Assembly (NCBI RefSeq): GCF_037126465.1
Contig: NW_026999325.1
Coordinates: 186,001 to 250,000, forward strand
Direction of reading: 5' to 3'
Source of the DNA: Ornithodoros turicata
Taxonomy: Eukaryota; Arthropoda; Arachnida; Ixodida; Argasidae
Length of the DNA stretch: 64,000 bases
How positions within the stretch are numbered: position 1 is the first letter of the stretch; each line of letters opens with the position of its first letter. Positions 1-10,238 of this stretch are shown piece after piece. The notes beneath the pieces were generated by a model that did no database searches, had not been told where the DNA came from, and saw only the letters and a list, made by a program, of their open reading frames with translations. Both the position numbers and the translations under genes were made by a program.

Positions 1-966
1 GCCGCACGGAAAACTTGATAGCCGAAACACAGGCGCACAATATAACCCTCCGGTTGGGACCATCTCTTTTATATCAGGGCTCGCTCATTTCCGCAAGGTT
101 GCAAGCCCGAGAAATTGGGTCACCTCGAAGATGTGTTGGAGCCATCTGTTTTATATCAAAACGCACTTCATGGCCAAACTCTGCGGTGGACCCTAGCGAA
201 AAAAATGTTGTGTCAAGGTAATGTAAATAGGCCTTCTCCCAGAAACTGGGTCACCTCGTAAATCATGTTGTCCGAGGTCGCACGTATTAAAACCAGTGAT
301 CACACCACGCTATGCGGAGAAAAAAAATATCCCTATGAGCCCACCTGCTCATTGCCGAAACAAGCACCGAGAACAAAGGGTTCGCTTATGCAGTGTCCAA
401 ATGTCCTTCGCAGCTAACGGGCGCGATTGTGTAAACAAAATCGCGCCACCCTCCAAGGGCGCATTTGAGTTCCGCCCGTCGGTCGACTCTGGGTCAAGCG
501 CACAACGAGGAAACTTCTCATTTTCAGTTCATTCGGCGGTAAAATAAAAGTATTTCCTGTTTTTAGGGGGGAAACTTCTGTGTTGTGTGATGCAGAAGCT
601 ATACAGATAGGTGATAAGGAGAAGGATTATATAGCAGCATACTCATCAACTAAGCGAGTATATAGTTTGTGGAGAGCGCCACGCTATTTTAAATTTTATA
701 TCATATCCCAAACGTTCTGCGCGATCAAACAGCATTATGGAAAGAAGAAAACCGTTTCACGCATCACGGTGCGCGCGCTTTTCAGCGTGCTCAAACAAGT
801 TCTGGCTATTAGTAAAAGGTTTCCAGCGCAAACTGTTCTGCGCGATCAAACAAGTCCCGCTCCCACGCGCGCCATATCGTAACTTGTTTCAGCGTGCTCA
901 AACAAGTTCTGGCTTTTGTGGTCGTATGATGGTGCAGATTTGTAAGAAACACTGAAGAGATTCAAG
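1..966 (+). repeat. Left long terminal inverted repeat of unclassified element
   Basis: This arm matches the reverse complement of 2855-3838 almost throughout, with scattered substitutions and a short indel near 838/3000. Pairing already holds at the first bases of the window, so the outer end may lie upstream. The arm carries TATA-like stretches (around 625, 656 and 685-700). Near its inner end, related words alternate: a TTCTGCGCGATCAAACA word at 714 and 835, and a CAGCGTGCTCAAACAAG word at 784 and 890. No protein is recognised in the arm. Because both arms are nearly identical, they would supply the same upstream sequence to the genes read inward from each side. That promoter role is inference. 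Confidence 0.9.
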
Positions 967-1007
967 GGCACACACTACGGAAATCGACAGCCGAATTAGA
1001 AAAGGTA

Positions 1008-1409
1008 TTGCGATTTTATCCTCGCTGTCTAATCAAAAGCACTATTTTCAGCAGGGCGAACGGTCCTCGATGTTTTGACGGTGTTTTTCGGTTGGATTCG
1101 GAAGATGCAGTACCGTGGGGTCTCTATGAAGCTTTCACCGGGAAACGATTCACCACCATAGAGAGGGTAGACGATGCTGTGGACGAGATCCTACGAGTAT
1201 ACCACGAAATTGAGCTAGAAAAAGGAGATGCGAACCTATTCATGATATCACGCGATCTCGGCGAAGTCCTAAAGAGATACGGCTACAGAGACATCGCGGG
1301 CATAGATATTCCTCAAGCTCTCCATCTGCTGCACGTCTTAGTTTACCTCTGGAATGAATGCTGTCGTATCATGTACGAACCGGATGGCTGTCCCCTAAAG
1401 ATCGAGTGA
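1008..1409 (+). CDS. Unassigned protein A1 of the long-inverted-repeat element
   Basis: This is an open frame of about 133 residues that I cannot assign to a family. It is rich in charged and hydrophobic residues, looks mostly helical, and ends in a Trp- and Cys-containing segment. The frame has no ATG near its beginning. The preceding in-frame stop is at 927-929 and the first in-frame ATG is near residue 79, so initiation needs a spliced leader, a non-AUG start, or a lost start. Reality is supported by a paralogue at 1721-2177 that conserves the YEAF...KRF, DAVD-ILR and ISR-L-EVL motifs. An AATAAA signal at 1434-1439, 25 bases after the stop, also supports it. This is the compact spacing seen in small DNA viruses and compact transposons. 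Function is unknown. Confidence 0.5.
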   Translation: MRFYPRCLIKSTIFSRANGPRCFDGVFRLDSEDAVPWGLYEAFTGKRFTTIERVDDAVDEILRVYHEIELEKGDANLFMISRDLGEVLKRYGYRDIAGIDIPQALHLLHVLVYLWNECCRIMYEPDGCPLKIE

Positions 1410-1433
1410 AACTGCTGTGTAATCTTCACGTAA

Positions 1434-1439
1434 AATAAA
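1434..1439 (+). terminator. Polyadenylation signal AATAAA after gene A1
   Basis: A canonical AATAAA lies 25 bases beyond the stop of the open frame ending at 1409. It fits a very short 3' untranslated region. Confidence 0.5.
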
Positions 1440-1720
1440 GCTCTTTCTTCCGCACAAAAGATTTTTGAATGCATGAACAGACGGTTTCGAACGTCCAGCC
1501 TACCTCATTCGACGCATTTTTTTTAAATTGCCACGCGGACGTTTGACATCGCGTATCTTTATAACCACACATGGAGTAACCCTAAAACAAAGTATGGGGA
1601 ATAAGGTACTTTCGAAGCCTGATGTGAGAAAATACTCTCCCTCTATATCTGTAAATAGGCAACAGGCTGTGCAATTCCAGCTCCCACCGCACACCATTCG
1701 GGATAGCACATCGACACAGC

Positions 1721-2177
1721 ATGGTGTTTGATAGAAGAAGGGGTACATCGATTTCTTGCCCTCTCTTCACAGAACTGACGCAAATCACATTTTCTGTAGG
1801 ACGCGCAGTCCTCGATGTTGTAACAACCTTCTTCCAATGGATACCTGAACAGGAAGTGCCGGAAGGAATATATGAAGCTTTCATCAACAAAAGATTCAGT
1901 GCAGATGACAGGATAGACAGCGCCGTGGACAAGATCTTACGCATGTACTACATAATCGAGAGAAAGCAAGGAGTCTCATTTCTATTCAAAATATCACGTA
2001 ACCTCGATGAAGTCCTAAGGAGGTCCTGTAGATTGTACCTGTTGTTGTACCATTGTACCTGTAGATATTCTTCAAGCTCTCCTTCTGGTACGCATGCTGG
2101 TCTATCGGTGGAATCAATGTTGTTGTTGTACGATTTACCAAGTGAGCGGTCGGTTTATATTTCCAAGGATTCAGTGA
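1721..2177 (+). pseudogene. Frameshifted paralogue A2 of the preceding gene
   Basis: The reading starts at an ATG (1721). From about residue 30 it resembles the upstream gene through YEAF, KRF, D-AVD-ILRMY, ISRNLDEVLRR. The resemblance breaks at about 2035, where a short repetitive insertion containing GTACCTGTTGTTGTACC-like copies sits. It resumes in another frame at 2064 (DILQAL then LVYRWNQCC) and runs to a stop at 2175-2177. The annotated open frame continuing to 2248 is therefore probably the wrong frame after residue 105. An AATAAA lies at 2191-2196, 14 bases past the true-frame stop, and another at 2391-2396. The two genes are tandem duplicates on the same strand. Function is unknown. 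Confidence 0.55.
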
Positions 2178-2190
2178 AACCGCACAGGCA

Positions 2191-2196
2191 AATAAA
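2191..2196 (+). terminator. Polyadenylation signal AATAAA after gene A2
   Basis: AATAAA lies 14 bases after the stop in the frame that keeps homology with gene A1. A second AATAAA is at 2391-2396. Together they mark the end of the + strand transcription unit just before the convergent gene on -. Confidence 0.45.
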
Positions 2197-2427
2197 CGTT
2201 TCTTTTCATAAAAAATCTATGGATGATCTCAATGTGCGTAAACAATGAATATTTCACGCTGTCACTAGATATCTACTCAATGGGTGGCAATACCCCTGCG
2301 TAGTTCGCGAGGTGGATTTGTTTTACATCATAAAACTATAGTGGTTGCTTCATTCCCGCATTAATTTCGTGCGAACTTTATGTCACAAACAATAAAGAGT
2401 ATGAAAAAATTGTTTGTGGTAAACACG

Positions 2428-2826
2428 TTATTGACAACACTTTAGAGAGGACACGTCTTCTAACGTGGAGACAACACGTTCCTTTCCCTCGACGACGGTA
2501 ATGTCCAAGCTCGTGTGGTTCTTTTTCCAGTAGTCACGCACCACGGGGATGGAAAACCCGGTATTTATGATTGTCTCGCTGATGGGTTCTCCGTTTCTAT
2601 ATCGCTCCAACAGTTCCAACTTGTATCTCACAAACTGTCTTATTTTATGGGTACTCCGTATGGGAATAGCTCTCAAAATGTCGCTAAAATCACTCTCTTC
2701 TCCGTGTCCATTTAAAAAGTTGTTTAGACGTTGTAAATCTGCCAGCATGCGCTCGCATACGAACTGATCCATCTCACACGACACACTGGGCCTTCGCACT
2801 TTTGCGGTTGTCAAGTCGGTGCTCAT
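2428..2826 (-). CDS. Unassigned protein B of the long-inverted-repeat element
   Basis: This intact frame of about 132 residues starts at an ATG at 2826 and is read towards the two + strand genes. It is hydrophilic, with Arg/Lys-rich helical stretches (RSTHKIRQFVRYKLELLERY) and a Trp-Lys-Lys segment near residue 105, and shows no signal peptide or membrane segment. I do not recognise the family. It starts only about 30 bases inside the right inverted repeat, just as gene A1 starts close to the left one. Both could therefore use equivalent promoters and leaders in the repeats. Downstream on - I see no AATAAA. Confidence 0.5.
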   Translation of the reverse strand: MSTDLTTAKVRRPSVSCEMDQFVCERMLADLQRLNNFLNGHGEESDFSDILRAIPIRSTHKIRQFVRYKLELLERYRNGEPISETIINTGFSIPVVRDYWKKNHTSLDITVVEGKERVVSTLEDVSSLKCCQ

Positions 2827-2854
2827 CACTTTTCTCCTGTCGGACGATCATCCT

Positions 2855-3838
2855 CTTGAATCTCTTCAGTGTTTCTTACAAATCTGCACCATCATACGAC
2901 CACAAAAGCCAGAACTTGTTTGAGCACGCTGAAACAAGTTACGATATGGCACGCGCGTGGGAGCGGGACTTGTTTGATCGCGCAGAACAGTTTACGTTGT
3001 CGCCTGATGCGCTGGAAACCTTTTACTAACAGCTAGAACTTGTTTGAGCACGCTGAAACGCTCGCGCACCGTGATGCGTGAAACGGTTTTCTGCTTTCCG
3101 TAATGCTGTTTGATCGCGCAGAACGTTTGGCATATGATATAAAATTTAAAATAGCGTGGCGCTCTCCACAAACTATATACTCGCTTAGTCGATGAGTATG
3201 CTGCTATATAATCCTTCTCCTTATCACCTATCTGTATAGCTTCTGCATCACATAACACAGAATTTCCCCCCCTAAAAACAGGAAATACTTTTATTTTACC
3301 GCCGAATGAATTGAAAATGAGAAGTTTCCTCGTTGTGCGCATGACCCAGAGTCGACCGACGGGCGGAACTCAAATGCGCCCTTGGAGGGTGGCGCGATTT
3401 TGTTTACACAATCGCGCCCGTTAGCTGCGAAGGACATTTGGAAACTGCATAAGCGAACCCTTTGTTCTCGGTGCTTGTTTCGGCACTGAGCAGGTGGGCT
3501 CATAGGGATTTTTTTTTTCTCCGCATAGCGGTGGTGTAATCACTGGTTTTAATACGTGCGACCTCGGACAACATGATTTACGAGGTAAATCAGTTTCTCG
3601 GGTAAGGCCTATTTACATTACCTTGACGCAACATTTTCTTCGCTAGGGTCCACCGCAGAGTTTGGCCATGAAGTGCGTTTTGATATAAAACAGATGGCTC
3701 CAACACATCTTCGAGGTGACCCAATTTCTCGGGCTTGCAACCTTGCGGAAATGAGCGAGCCCTGATATAAAAGAGATGGTCCCAACCGGAGGGTTATATT
3801 GTGCGCCTGTGTTTCGGCTATCAAGTTTTCCGTGCAGC
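2855..3838 (-). repeat. Right long terminal inverted repeat of unclassified element
   Basis: This arm is the reverse complement of 1-966. Pairing begins at the shared CTGAAGAGATTCAAG word (966 on the left, 2855 on the right) and continues to GCACGG (4-9 against 3830-3835). Beyond that the window edge prevents finding the tip or a target duplication. The arm has a short extra segment near 2997-3010 relative to the left one. Confidence 0.9.
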
Positions 3839-3839
3839 T

Positions 3840-5650
3840 GGCATGGTAAATGGTGCCTGGAAGGTGTGCGACATTTTGGTGTGTCGGCGCATGTTGAGCC
3901 TGTGTGCGCGGGCAGGCTAAAATCGTGTGAGCTGTCCACGCGCCCGAAGTTAGTGCCCTGCTGTCATACCGGTGTGATGAGGTGAGCCAATTTTATTGAT
4001 GAACTTGTTCATAGTGCGACGATCTTAATATCGGTGCTTCCAGTATAGAGAAGGAACGCGGAGGCACGGGATGTTCGGCGAGAGAGCAATCTGAAATCGT
4101 GTTTCTTCATACTCAGTTTGGGTTGAGTGTCCGTTTTTAACATTGAGTACGTGCGAAGCTTCACTGCATAGCATTGTTTAATAAGTGTCAGTCGCGACAT
4201 AGCATCACTGTGCTTTGTGCTTGATTTAGTTAGTTTCTTATGTTGAAGTCTGAAACCGCATGGGCAGGCTAAAGTCGCGTGAGCTGTCCGCGCGTTTCAG
4301 ACATTGCCGTCAGCGAAGGTGAGCGCGCATTTTTTCCGAGATGAACCTGTTCATAATGCGACTATCCTAATATTTCTAATGGTGCTTCCAGTTGTGCTCT
4401 GCGTGCGCTGGCTATGTTTGCACGTAATGTTCTGGGAGAGCAATTGTGTTTCTTCACACTCAGCTTGGGTTGAGTCTGCCTTATAAGATTGAGCGTGATC
4501 AAAATTTATATTTCTTCAGTAGTGCTCGTGCGAACGCGGAGGTGTGTCGCGTGAAATACAGGCTGGCTACGTGCGGCGTGATGTAAACCTGGAAGGCGCG
4601 CGATAGTTTGGTGTGTGGGCGCGTGTTGAGCTCGTGCGTCGCGCAGATTACGCATTCAAAATTGTATTGTGTGTGTGTGTGTGTATTCATAGCTACGTGA
4701 TAACGGTGTGTGCATGCCTCTCAGGTGAAAAATTGCAATATACGCGGATATGGGCAGGCTAAAATCGCGTGAGCTGTCCACGCCTTTCAGATATTGCGTG
4801 CTGTATGGTGCTCGTGTCGCACGGTGAATCTATGTGGCGTAAAACCTGTCATATTTGTAACTATGATAAAGTGAACACATTTATTCAGAGATGAACTTGC
4901 TTATAATGTGATGATCATTTTGAATCTGTGTCATCACCCTTAACTTATAGTGATGCTTCTTACTGTCTAATAGTGATATTGCGTACTGTTTTGAAGGAAC
5001 GCGTGCTAGGCGTGCGCTGGATACGTTTCCACAGAATGCCTCCGTGAGAGCTCTGAAAGCAATCTGAAATTGTGTTTCTTGCTACTCAGCTTGGGTTGAG
5101 TCTTCTTTTTAATATTGAGTACGTGCAGAGTTTCACTGCATAGCACCAACCACTACGAGTCTACCCGATCACTTTGTTTAATAAGCGTTGGAGCGTCAGT
5201 GAGAGAAACAATCTTGAGCTTCACCATTACTATACTTCGCCATTCTGCTTGATGAACATTTAATTAGTCTCTTGTGTTCAAGTGCAACGCACACTGTCTG
5301 AAACAAAACGATCGTAAGCTTCCTTGCAGGTACAGCTCTACAGGGTTTCTTGATGATCTGCTCAATCGACATTGAAATAGTTTTTTTTAAGACGAGCATC
5401 TCTGCACAGCATCAACTATCCATGTTTCTCTATCATGTGCATCTTCCTGCTCCGCTCTTTAGTGCGAACGCGTGCTGAGTTTCACTGCTTGGCATCACGA
5501 TGAGTGTTTTCTTTTTTTTTTGCGCTCTGTTTATTAAACATTGAAAACTTTTTGTTGTTGTTGTCGAAGCACACTATCTGCGACAAAATCCGTTCTTCAG
5601 CTTTTAAGAATGAACGCGCTTCACTAGTCTATAGCATTATTTATGTTTTT
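3840..5650 (+). repeat. Degenerate tandem repeat region
   Basis: A word beginning GGGCAGGCTAAAATCG and running into GAGCTGTCC recurs at about 3909, 4262 and 4752. A second word, GATGAACxTGxTxATAATGxG, recurs near 4000, 4340 and 4890. A third (TTCACTGCATAGCA) recurs near 4156, 5130, 5470 and 5620. The order is kept while spacing varies (353 and 490 bases), so these look like old, diverged tandem units of a few hundred bases. A (GT)n run sits at 4667-4683. Short open frames here do not line up between units, so I call no gene. Confidence 0.6.
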
Positions 5651-6620
5651 TACCTCTCCATTCTGCTTGATAAACACTGAAGTATATTTTGATGTTGAAG
5701 TGCAAAGCACACTATCACAAGAACGAAAGCTTGCTCCTAGAGTTGGGCTCCCCCTACGCACGCATACAACGTGGTTAAGCCCACTTTACTCGTGTTCTGT
5801 GGAGCGATGGGTAGAGTGTGTTTTAAGATGTGTTCATCGTACCCCGAACATTTACCGTTGGCACCGCGAGGCAACCGTGGCTGTGAGGGGGCATGGATGG
5901 AGGGGGGCATGGGCATGGAAGGAGGCTGACTTCAGATGGCAGCACCGAACATATTGATGTAAGCTGTTTTATTCATGTTTTGTAATGTTCAGCAGCAGCA
6001 GATTTGGCTTCTAATGCCGGCTCTCTTGCTAGATGTATGAACCAGTCGGATAGAAAGGAGTGACCACTGCAGTTAGAATGGACCCGCGTCGCAGCTGTCC
6101 ATCTTTGGAAAGACAAGCGGCGCCATCTATTGTATGTGTAGGGCAGAGCATGTGAAAGAGTTTCATTGTGAACCAGTGAGCAGCCGCGGATGGAGGAATG
6201 GGCAGTTAGAGCCTGGCTAAACCTATCTTATGGCAAAAGTTCCAATATCCCACATTTAAACTTATATTATCTCATCTAGAGATTAGAGGGGGTAGCAGTC
6301 GGGTCTAGCGCGGAGTGGAATTCGAGCCTGTTAGGGCGCTCTACACATAAGTGACCAATGAGTGATGGGCTAATGACAACTTGCAGTGCCATATGGCATC
6401 TACCGAGAGGGCTGAGTGACCAATGAGCGCAAGGAACTAACGATCTCTCTGATGCAACTGAACCAACCCACAGCTGGCTGTTGTACCAAATAAAGATTGA
6501 AATCAACACTTGTCGTGTGTGTGTGTCTTGTCTGAAGCAGCTGCCGACAAATTCAGGCTAGCCAACCACTGTGTTCAGTAGGCTTAGCGTGGACCAGTCG
6601 GGGCCAGCCATCGGTAGGCT
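5651..6620. other. Non-coding stretch, no gene recognised
   Basis: No coherent coding signal is seen. A motif of the form TTGGCACCGCGAGGCAACCG at about 5858 resembles one at about 33725, so it is probably part of a dispersed repeat. Two GTGACCAATGAG words near 6350 and 6416 foreshadow the CCAAT-rich array that follows. A short (GT)n run lies at about 6512. Confidence 0.5.
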
Positions 6621-6624
6621 TCGC

Positions 6625-7380
6625 TATGAAGAGCCAATCAGTAGGCTTAGCGTGGTTCGGCTTAGAATGGACCAATCACACGAAGTGTGTGTGTGGAGCC
6701 AGTAAAGAGTTGCGCCACAAGGTAAGTTGCGCGGACCAATCAGGGGCAAGCCATCGGTGTGAAGACCCAATCAGCAGGCTTAGCATGGTTCAGCTTAAAA
6801 GTCAGTAGGCTTAGAATGGGCCAATCACCGCGAAGTGGTTGGAGCCAGTAAGTAAGAGTTGCGCCCTCAGTGGAACGAGGGCCAATTGGTAGGCTTAGAC
6901 CGGGGACGACCAATCAGAGGGAGCTGGGAGAGTGCTCATTAGCGCGGACCGGCTTAGAATGGACCAATCAGCATGAAGAGATGGGTAAGTTTGGACAGCT
7001 GAGATAAAGCCGCAGCGGGGTCGCTGTCGCCGCGCCTGGACAGTAGGACCAATCAGCGGGCACGGCGGGCGTGCACCAATCAGCGTGAAGCCGGGGGGGG
7101 CGGAGTCAAGTAATTAACATAAACGGGGGGGCGGAGCTATGGTGAACCAATCAACGCGCGCGATCAGTAGAGGTGGCGGGGGGCGCGGAGCCAAGTAATT
7201 AGCATGAAGGGGTGGAGCTCAGTCAAGGCTTAGCATGAGCCAATCAGCGTGTGAAGTGGGCGGAGCCAACTAATTAGCATGAAGGAGCTACGGTCAACCA
7301 ATCAAGGATCAGTAGGCCTAGCATGGGCCAATCAACGTGTGAAGTGGGCGGAGCTAATGGCGGCCAATCAGATGGCTTTG
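6625..7380 (+). repeat. CCAATCA / GGGCGG motif array (degenerate minisatellite)
   Basis: The segment is built from diverged copies of a roughly 45-60 base unit of the form AGTAGGCTTAGCATG, then GGCCAATCAGCG, then GAAGTGGGCGGAGCCAA, then TAATTAGCATGAAGG. The word CCAATCA occurs more than a dozen times between 6630 and 7370, all on +. GGGCGGAG occurs at about 7098, 7130, 7257 and 7347. CCAAT and GC boxes are classic promoter elements, so the array could recruit NF-Y- or Sp1-type factors, but nothing shows it does. No open frame of interest starts directly downstream. Confidence 0.75.
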
Positions 7381-7439
7381 AATTTGGCTTGTGTTGGCTT
7401 AGAACTGGATTGTGTTGGCTTAGAATCGGCCATCTTGGA

Positions 7440-8619
7440 TTAGAAAAAGGATGTCGTTATAGCGCTCGTTTCTTATGCCGCTCGGTTCTTATGCCGCTCC
7501 AATATTATGCAGTCTATCTCTATACTACTTCCGTCAGTCCAACATTGATACACTTCAAGTGCAAACGACCACCACACAATCCAGAACAATCTAGATATTG
7601 CTGTCGCGGGTAAAAACGGGCCGAGCAGGAGCCACAGAGCACGTCCGCAGCGCTCGGCGCCGACATGATAAGTGCTCTTTAAAGAGAGAGCATCGATCCT
7701 TGATCTCTGTTGCAAACGGTAGTGTATTCGAACTTTATCAGGTACGCAGTTTCCCGCAGGTCGAGCGGTATGATTTACTAGGCATCTGAAAGGAACGAGA
7801 TCCAAGCGCTTTCCCGCGGAGCAGGGCGGCAAAGTTTTGATGTTACGCTTATTTGATAGCGGTACAGGTCCCGACCAAAGTATACGGAACACTGGAGTTG
7901 TGTATATAGTCATCTGAGCGACACGGTTGCTGCAAACAGGAGCAGATAGACTTACAAACAGGTGACCAGGTACTCAGTAAGTGTGCCCACTCCCGTTCGC
8001 CGCTAGGGTGTGACGTCGCTCTAGTGTTTCGCAAACTTTTATGGGGATCTGTACAGGTATCGCGTTACATTTTTCATTTTGTAGCAACGCTAGCGTTTCG
8101 GTACGTTTTTGTGGAGCAGCGGGTAGCACAATTCCGTTACTTCGTTTTGGTAGAGTGTACAAACTGCCGGTAAGCGAAGGACGCTTTTTCGTTTCCGATA
8201 CTGTTACAAGGTGCAATTTCGGCAATATTGCTGGTTCCGTGACCACTACCACTGTTTGCCGTTTACCACTTCTTGCCTGATTGACTTAATTATCTAGTCG
8301 CTCACACCCTGCAGCGCATTCGTGTGTGAAATTATGCGTAAAGCAGTATTTCGCCGTGATGAAATTTGTATATTCGTGTGCCATGCTACTAACGTGTTAG
8401 TGTTAATGTTAACTTCATGTAAACACTTTGCCGTATGTCGTACACTCGTGGTGCAAGCAGATCCTGTCCTACTTCCCGTCAGAGTTAGAGAGTCCAACAT
8501 TTGGAATATGAGAAAAACGATACATAAAGCATGTCATGGTGGTACATTTCAGTTTACTCTGGAGATTCTCTGAATGTGAGGGAGTATTTATCGAAATATT
8601 CTCTTATCTTACTCTGGAC
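7440..8619. other. Non-coding stretch, no gene recognised
   Basis: Only short unrelated open frames occur. Around 8060-8280 the sequence has scattered words such as TTTCGGCAATATTGCTGG that recall the interior of the hAT-type element just downstream (9405), so an older diverged relative may lie here. Confidence 0.4.
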
Positions 8620-9449
8620 CAGGGAAGGATAACGGATACATTTTCGTTACCGTTTCCAGTTCCATTACTGCTGTATTTTCGTTTCAGTTATCCGTTTCTG
8701 ATACCAGCTTTTAATTTCGTTTCCGTTAGTGTTTCCGGTAATGGAATGGCTGCTACAGCGCTGCCGGAGGATAGCCAGTCCGGCTCTATCAACACTGTTT
8801 TGCACAAGTGCTGCTTCGGTGTCACGCGTACACACGACTCAATTAATTTTACGTCGTTGGGATGCGCACATCTTGCAAAATTTTTAAACAAGTGTAGGAA
8901 CACGTCTTCAGTCAGTCTTCAGTCGCTCTGAGTCCAGCAACCCAAGATGGACGTAACCTTCATCCAATGTCGCATTCATAGGCGGACGCTCTCAGTAGTA
9001 AACAATAGTAGCCATAGCCACGGTGAAATGAAGTAAAAATAATAAAATACAAAAACTCACATCTGCTTTCATCCTCGTGCTACGGTGGAGTAGAGTGCGT
9101 CAAGTCTATTGTCTTGATGTCATGTAGGTAGGTATAATGTCACGAGTAGGTAAGCGTGTGATGCACCTTCGATATCAAATATTGCGCTCTGTTTCCGTGG
9201 CTGTCGTGTAGTAGTTAGAGCATTACAGGAAATGAAGCCATCAAAATACAAAAATAAAATGAAAAGTCACTTAAATATCATCGCACATCAGTGATAGCCA
9301 TTACCCGGATCCAATACTGGACGATAATTTTCGTTTCCGTTTCTGTTTCCGGAAATGGAGGACTGTGGTATGCGTTTCAGTGTCTGTTGTTACCATCTCC
9401 AATTTCGGCAATATACTGTTTCCGTTACCATTACTGTTACCCTTCCCTG
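8620..9449. mobile_element. Non-autonomous hAT-type element with GTTTCC-rich ends
   Basis: The ends are inverted: CAGGGAAGGATAAC at 8620 and GTTACCCTTCCCTG ending at 9449. The flanking octamers CTCTGGAC (8612-8619) and CTCTGAAT (9450-9457) agree at 6 of 8 positions, fitting an aged 8-bp target duplication typical of the hAT superfamily. The subterminal regions are packed with GTTTCCGTT / TTTCCGGTAA words. No transposase frame is present, so it would have moved in trans. Superfamily assignment rests on the TIR start and duplication length only. Confidence 0.6.
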
Positions 9450-10056
9450 CTCTGAATCGCATTCTTAGGCATCCTCACGTCTCAGTTTGAAATCCAGAAT
9501 TTCACTTGCCAGATTTGGAAAAGACTGGTACGCGTATTCCTCTAGTATCAGGAAGGAAGTACAAGCGTCCCGAGGCGTGTGATGTGGCACTGCCTCATTG
9601 TGCCTCAGTTCCACCCGCGCGGCCATGGAGATAGGCCATCGCCGGTCGGGGCTCATGTAGAGGAAGCACTCGGGGCGCACACCCGCGCTTCACAGATTGA
9701 GCCGCCTTCACTCCTGCCGCATCTCGGCACTCTTCACCCCACCCAACGCTTTTCACTGCCGGCCGCGACACTCTAGCCTTGCGCTCACCTGCCGGTCGCG
9801 GCAGTCGCGCAGCCGACGCCACGGCACGCTTCAGCCGCGTCTCGGCGTCTCACCATGGCTCGCATAGCCTCGCCTCCACTCACTTCACCTGGGACTCTCA
9901 AGCTTCGGCTCCCGTGCCGGTCGCGGCACCCCAGGACCACGACACCGAGCGCCTAACTCTCTCTCGCTATCCTCTACCTGACGGATCCTTGTTCCCGTCC
10001 TCACCATCTGTGACATGCCGCCAACGTGTGCCGTGCCATGCACCTGTTCGACCATG
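9450..10056. other. GC-rich flank of the Gypsy insertion, unassigned
   Basis: This GC-rich stretch and 13104-13345 are the two halves of the locus interrupted by the Gypsy element. Both contain the word CATCGCCGGTCGGGGCTCAT followed by GTAGAGGAAG (about 9640 and 13303), and CCGGTCGCGGCA recurs at about 9791 and 9921. The pattern suggests a GC-rich repeat or LTR remnant. The 103-codon + frame at 9779 has no recognised domain. Confidence 0.45.
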
Positions 10057-10060
10057 CACG

Positions 10061-10193
10061 TGTGGGTTGTCGCGTCAAGGGGAAAGGTAGGAGACAACCA
10101 CACAGGTTGATGGCAGGCGAAAGAATGGTTTATTGGCGTAAGCGCCAGATGGTGCGCGCGCGATGAACGATAACTTTGTCGTCGCGCACCACA
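10061..10193 (-). repeat. 3' LTR of Gypsy element
   Basis: This 133-bp copy differs from 12967-13099 at only a few positions. On - it begins TGTGGTGCGCGACG and ends in CCCACA. A G-rich polypurine run (on + the long C tract at 10201-10214 with adjoining A-rich sequence) sits immediately inside. Confidence 0.92.
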
Positions 10194-10238
10194 ACTATCC
10201 TCCCCCCCCCCCCCGAAAAAAAGAAGAAAAAAAAGGGA

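Noticed and set aside
1..3838. Calling the element a densovirus or other named virus
   Set aside because: No helicase, capsid or nuclease motif is visible. Only the layout is virus-like, so naming a family would be unsupported.
3840..5650. CRISPR-like array
   Set aside because: Repeats are long, degenerate and unevenly spaced, and the genome is eukaryotic.
9885..10238. C-terminal extension of the RNase H frame
   Set aside because: It is read through the polypurine tract, the LTR and host flank, so it is not element protein.
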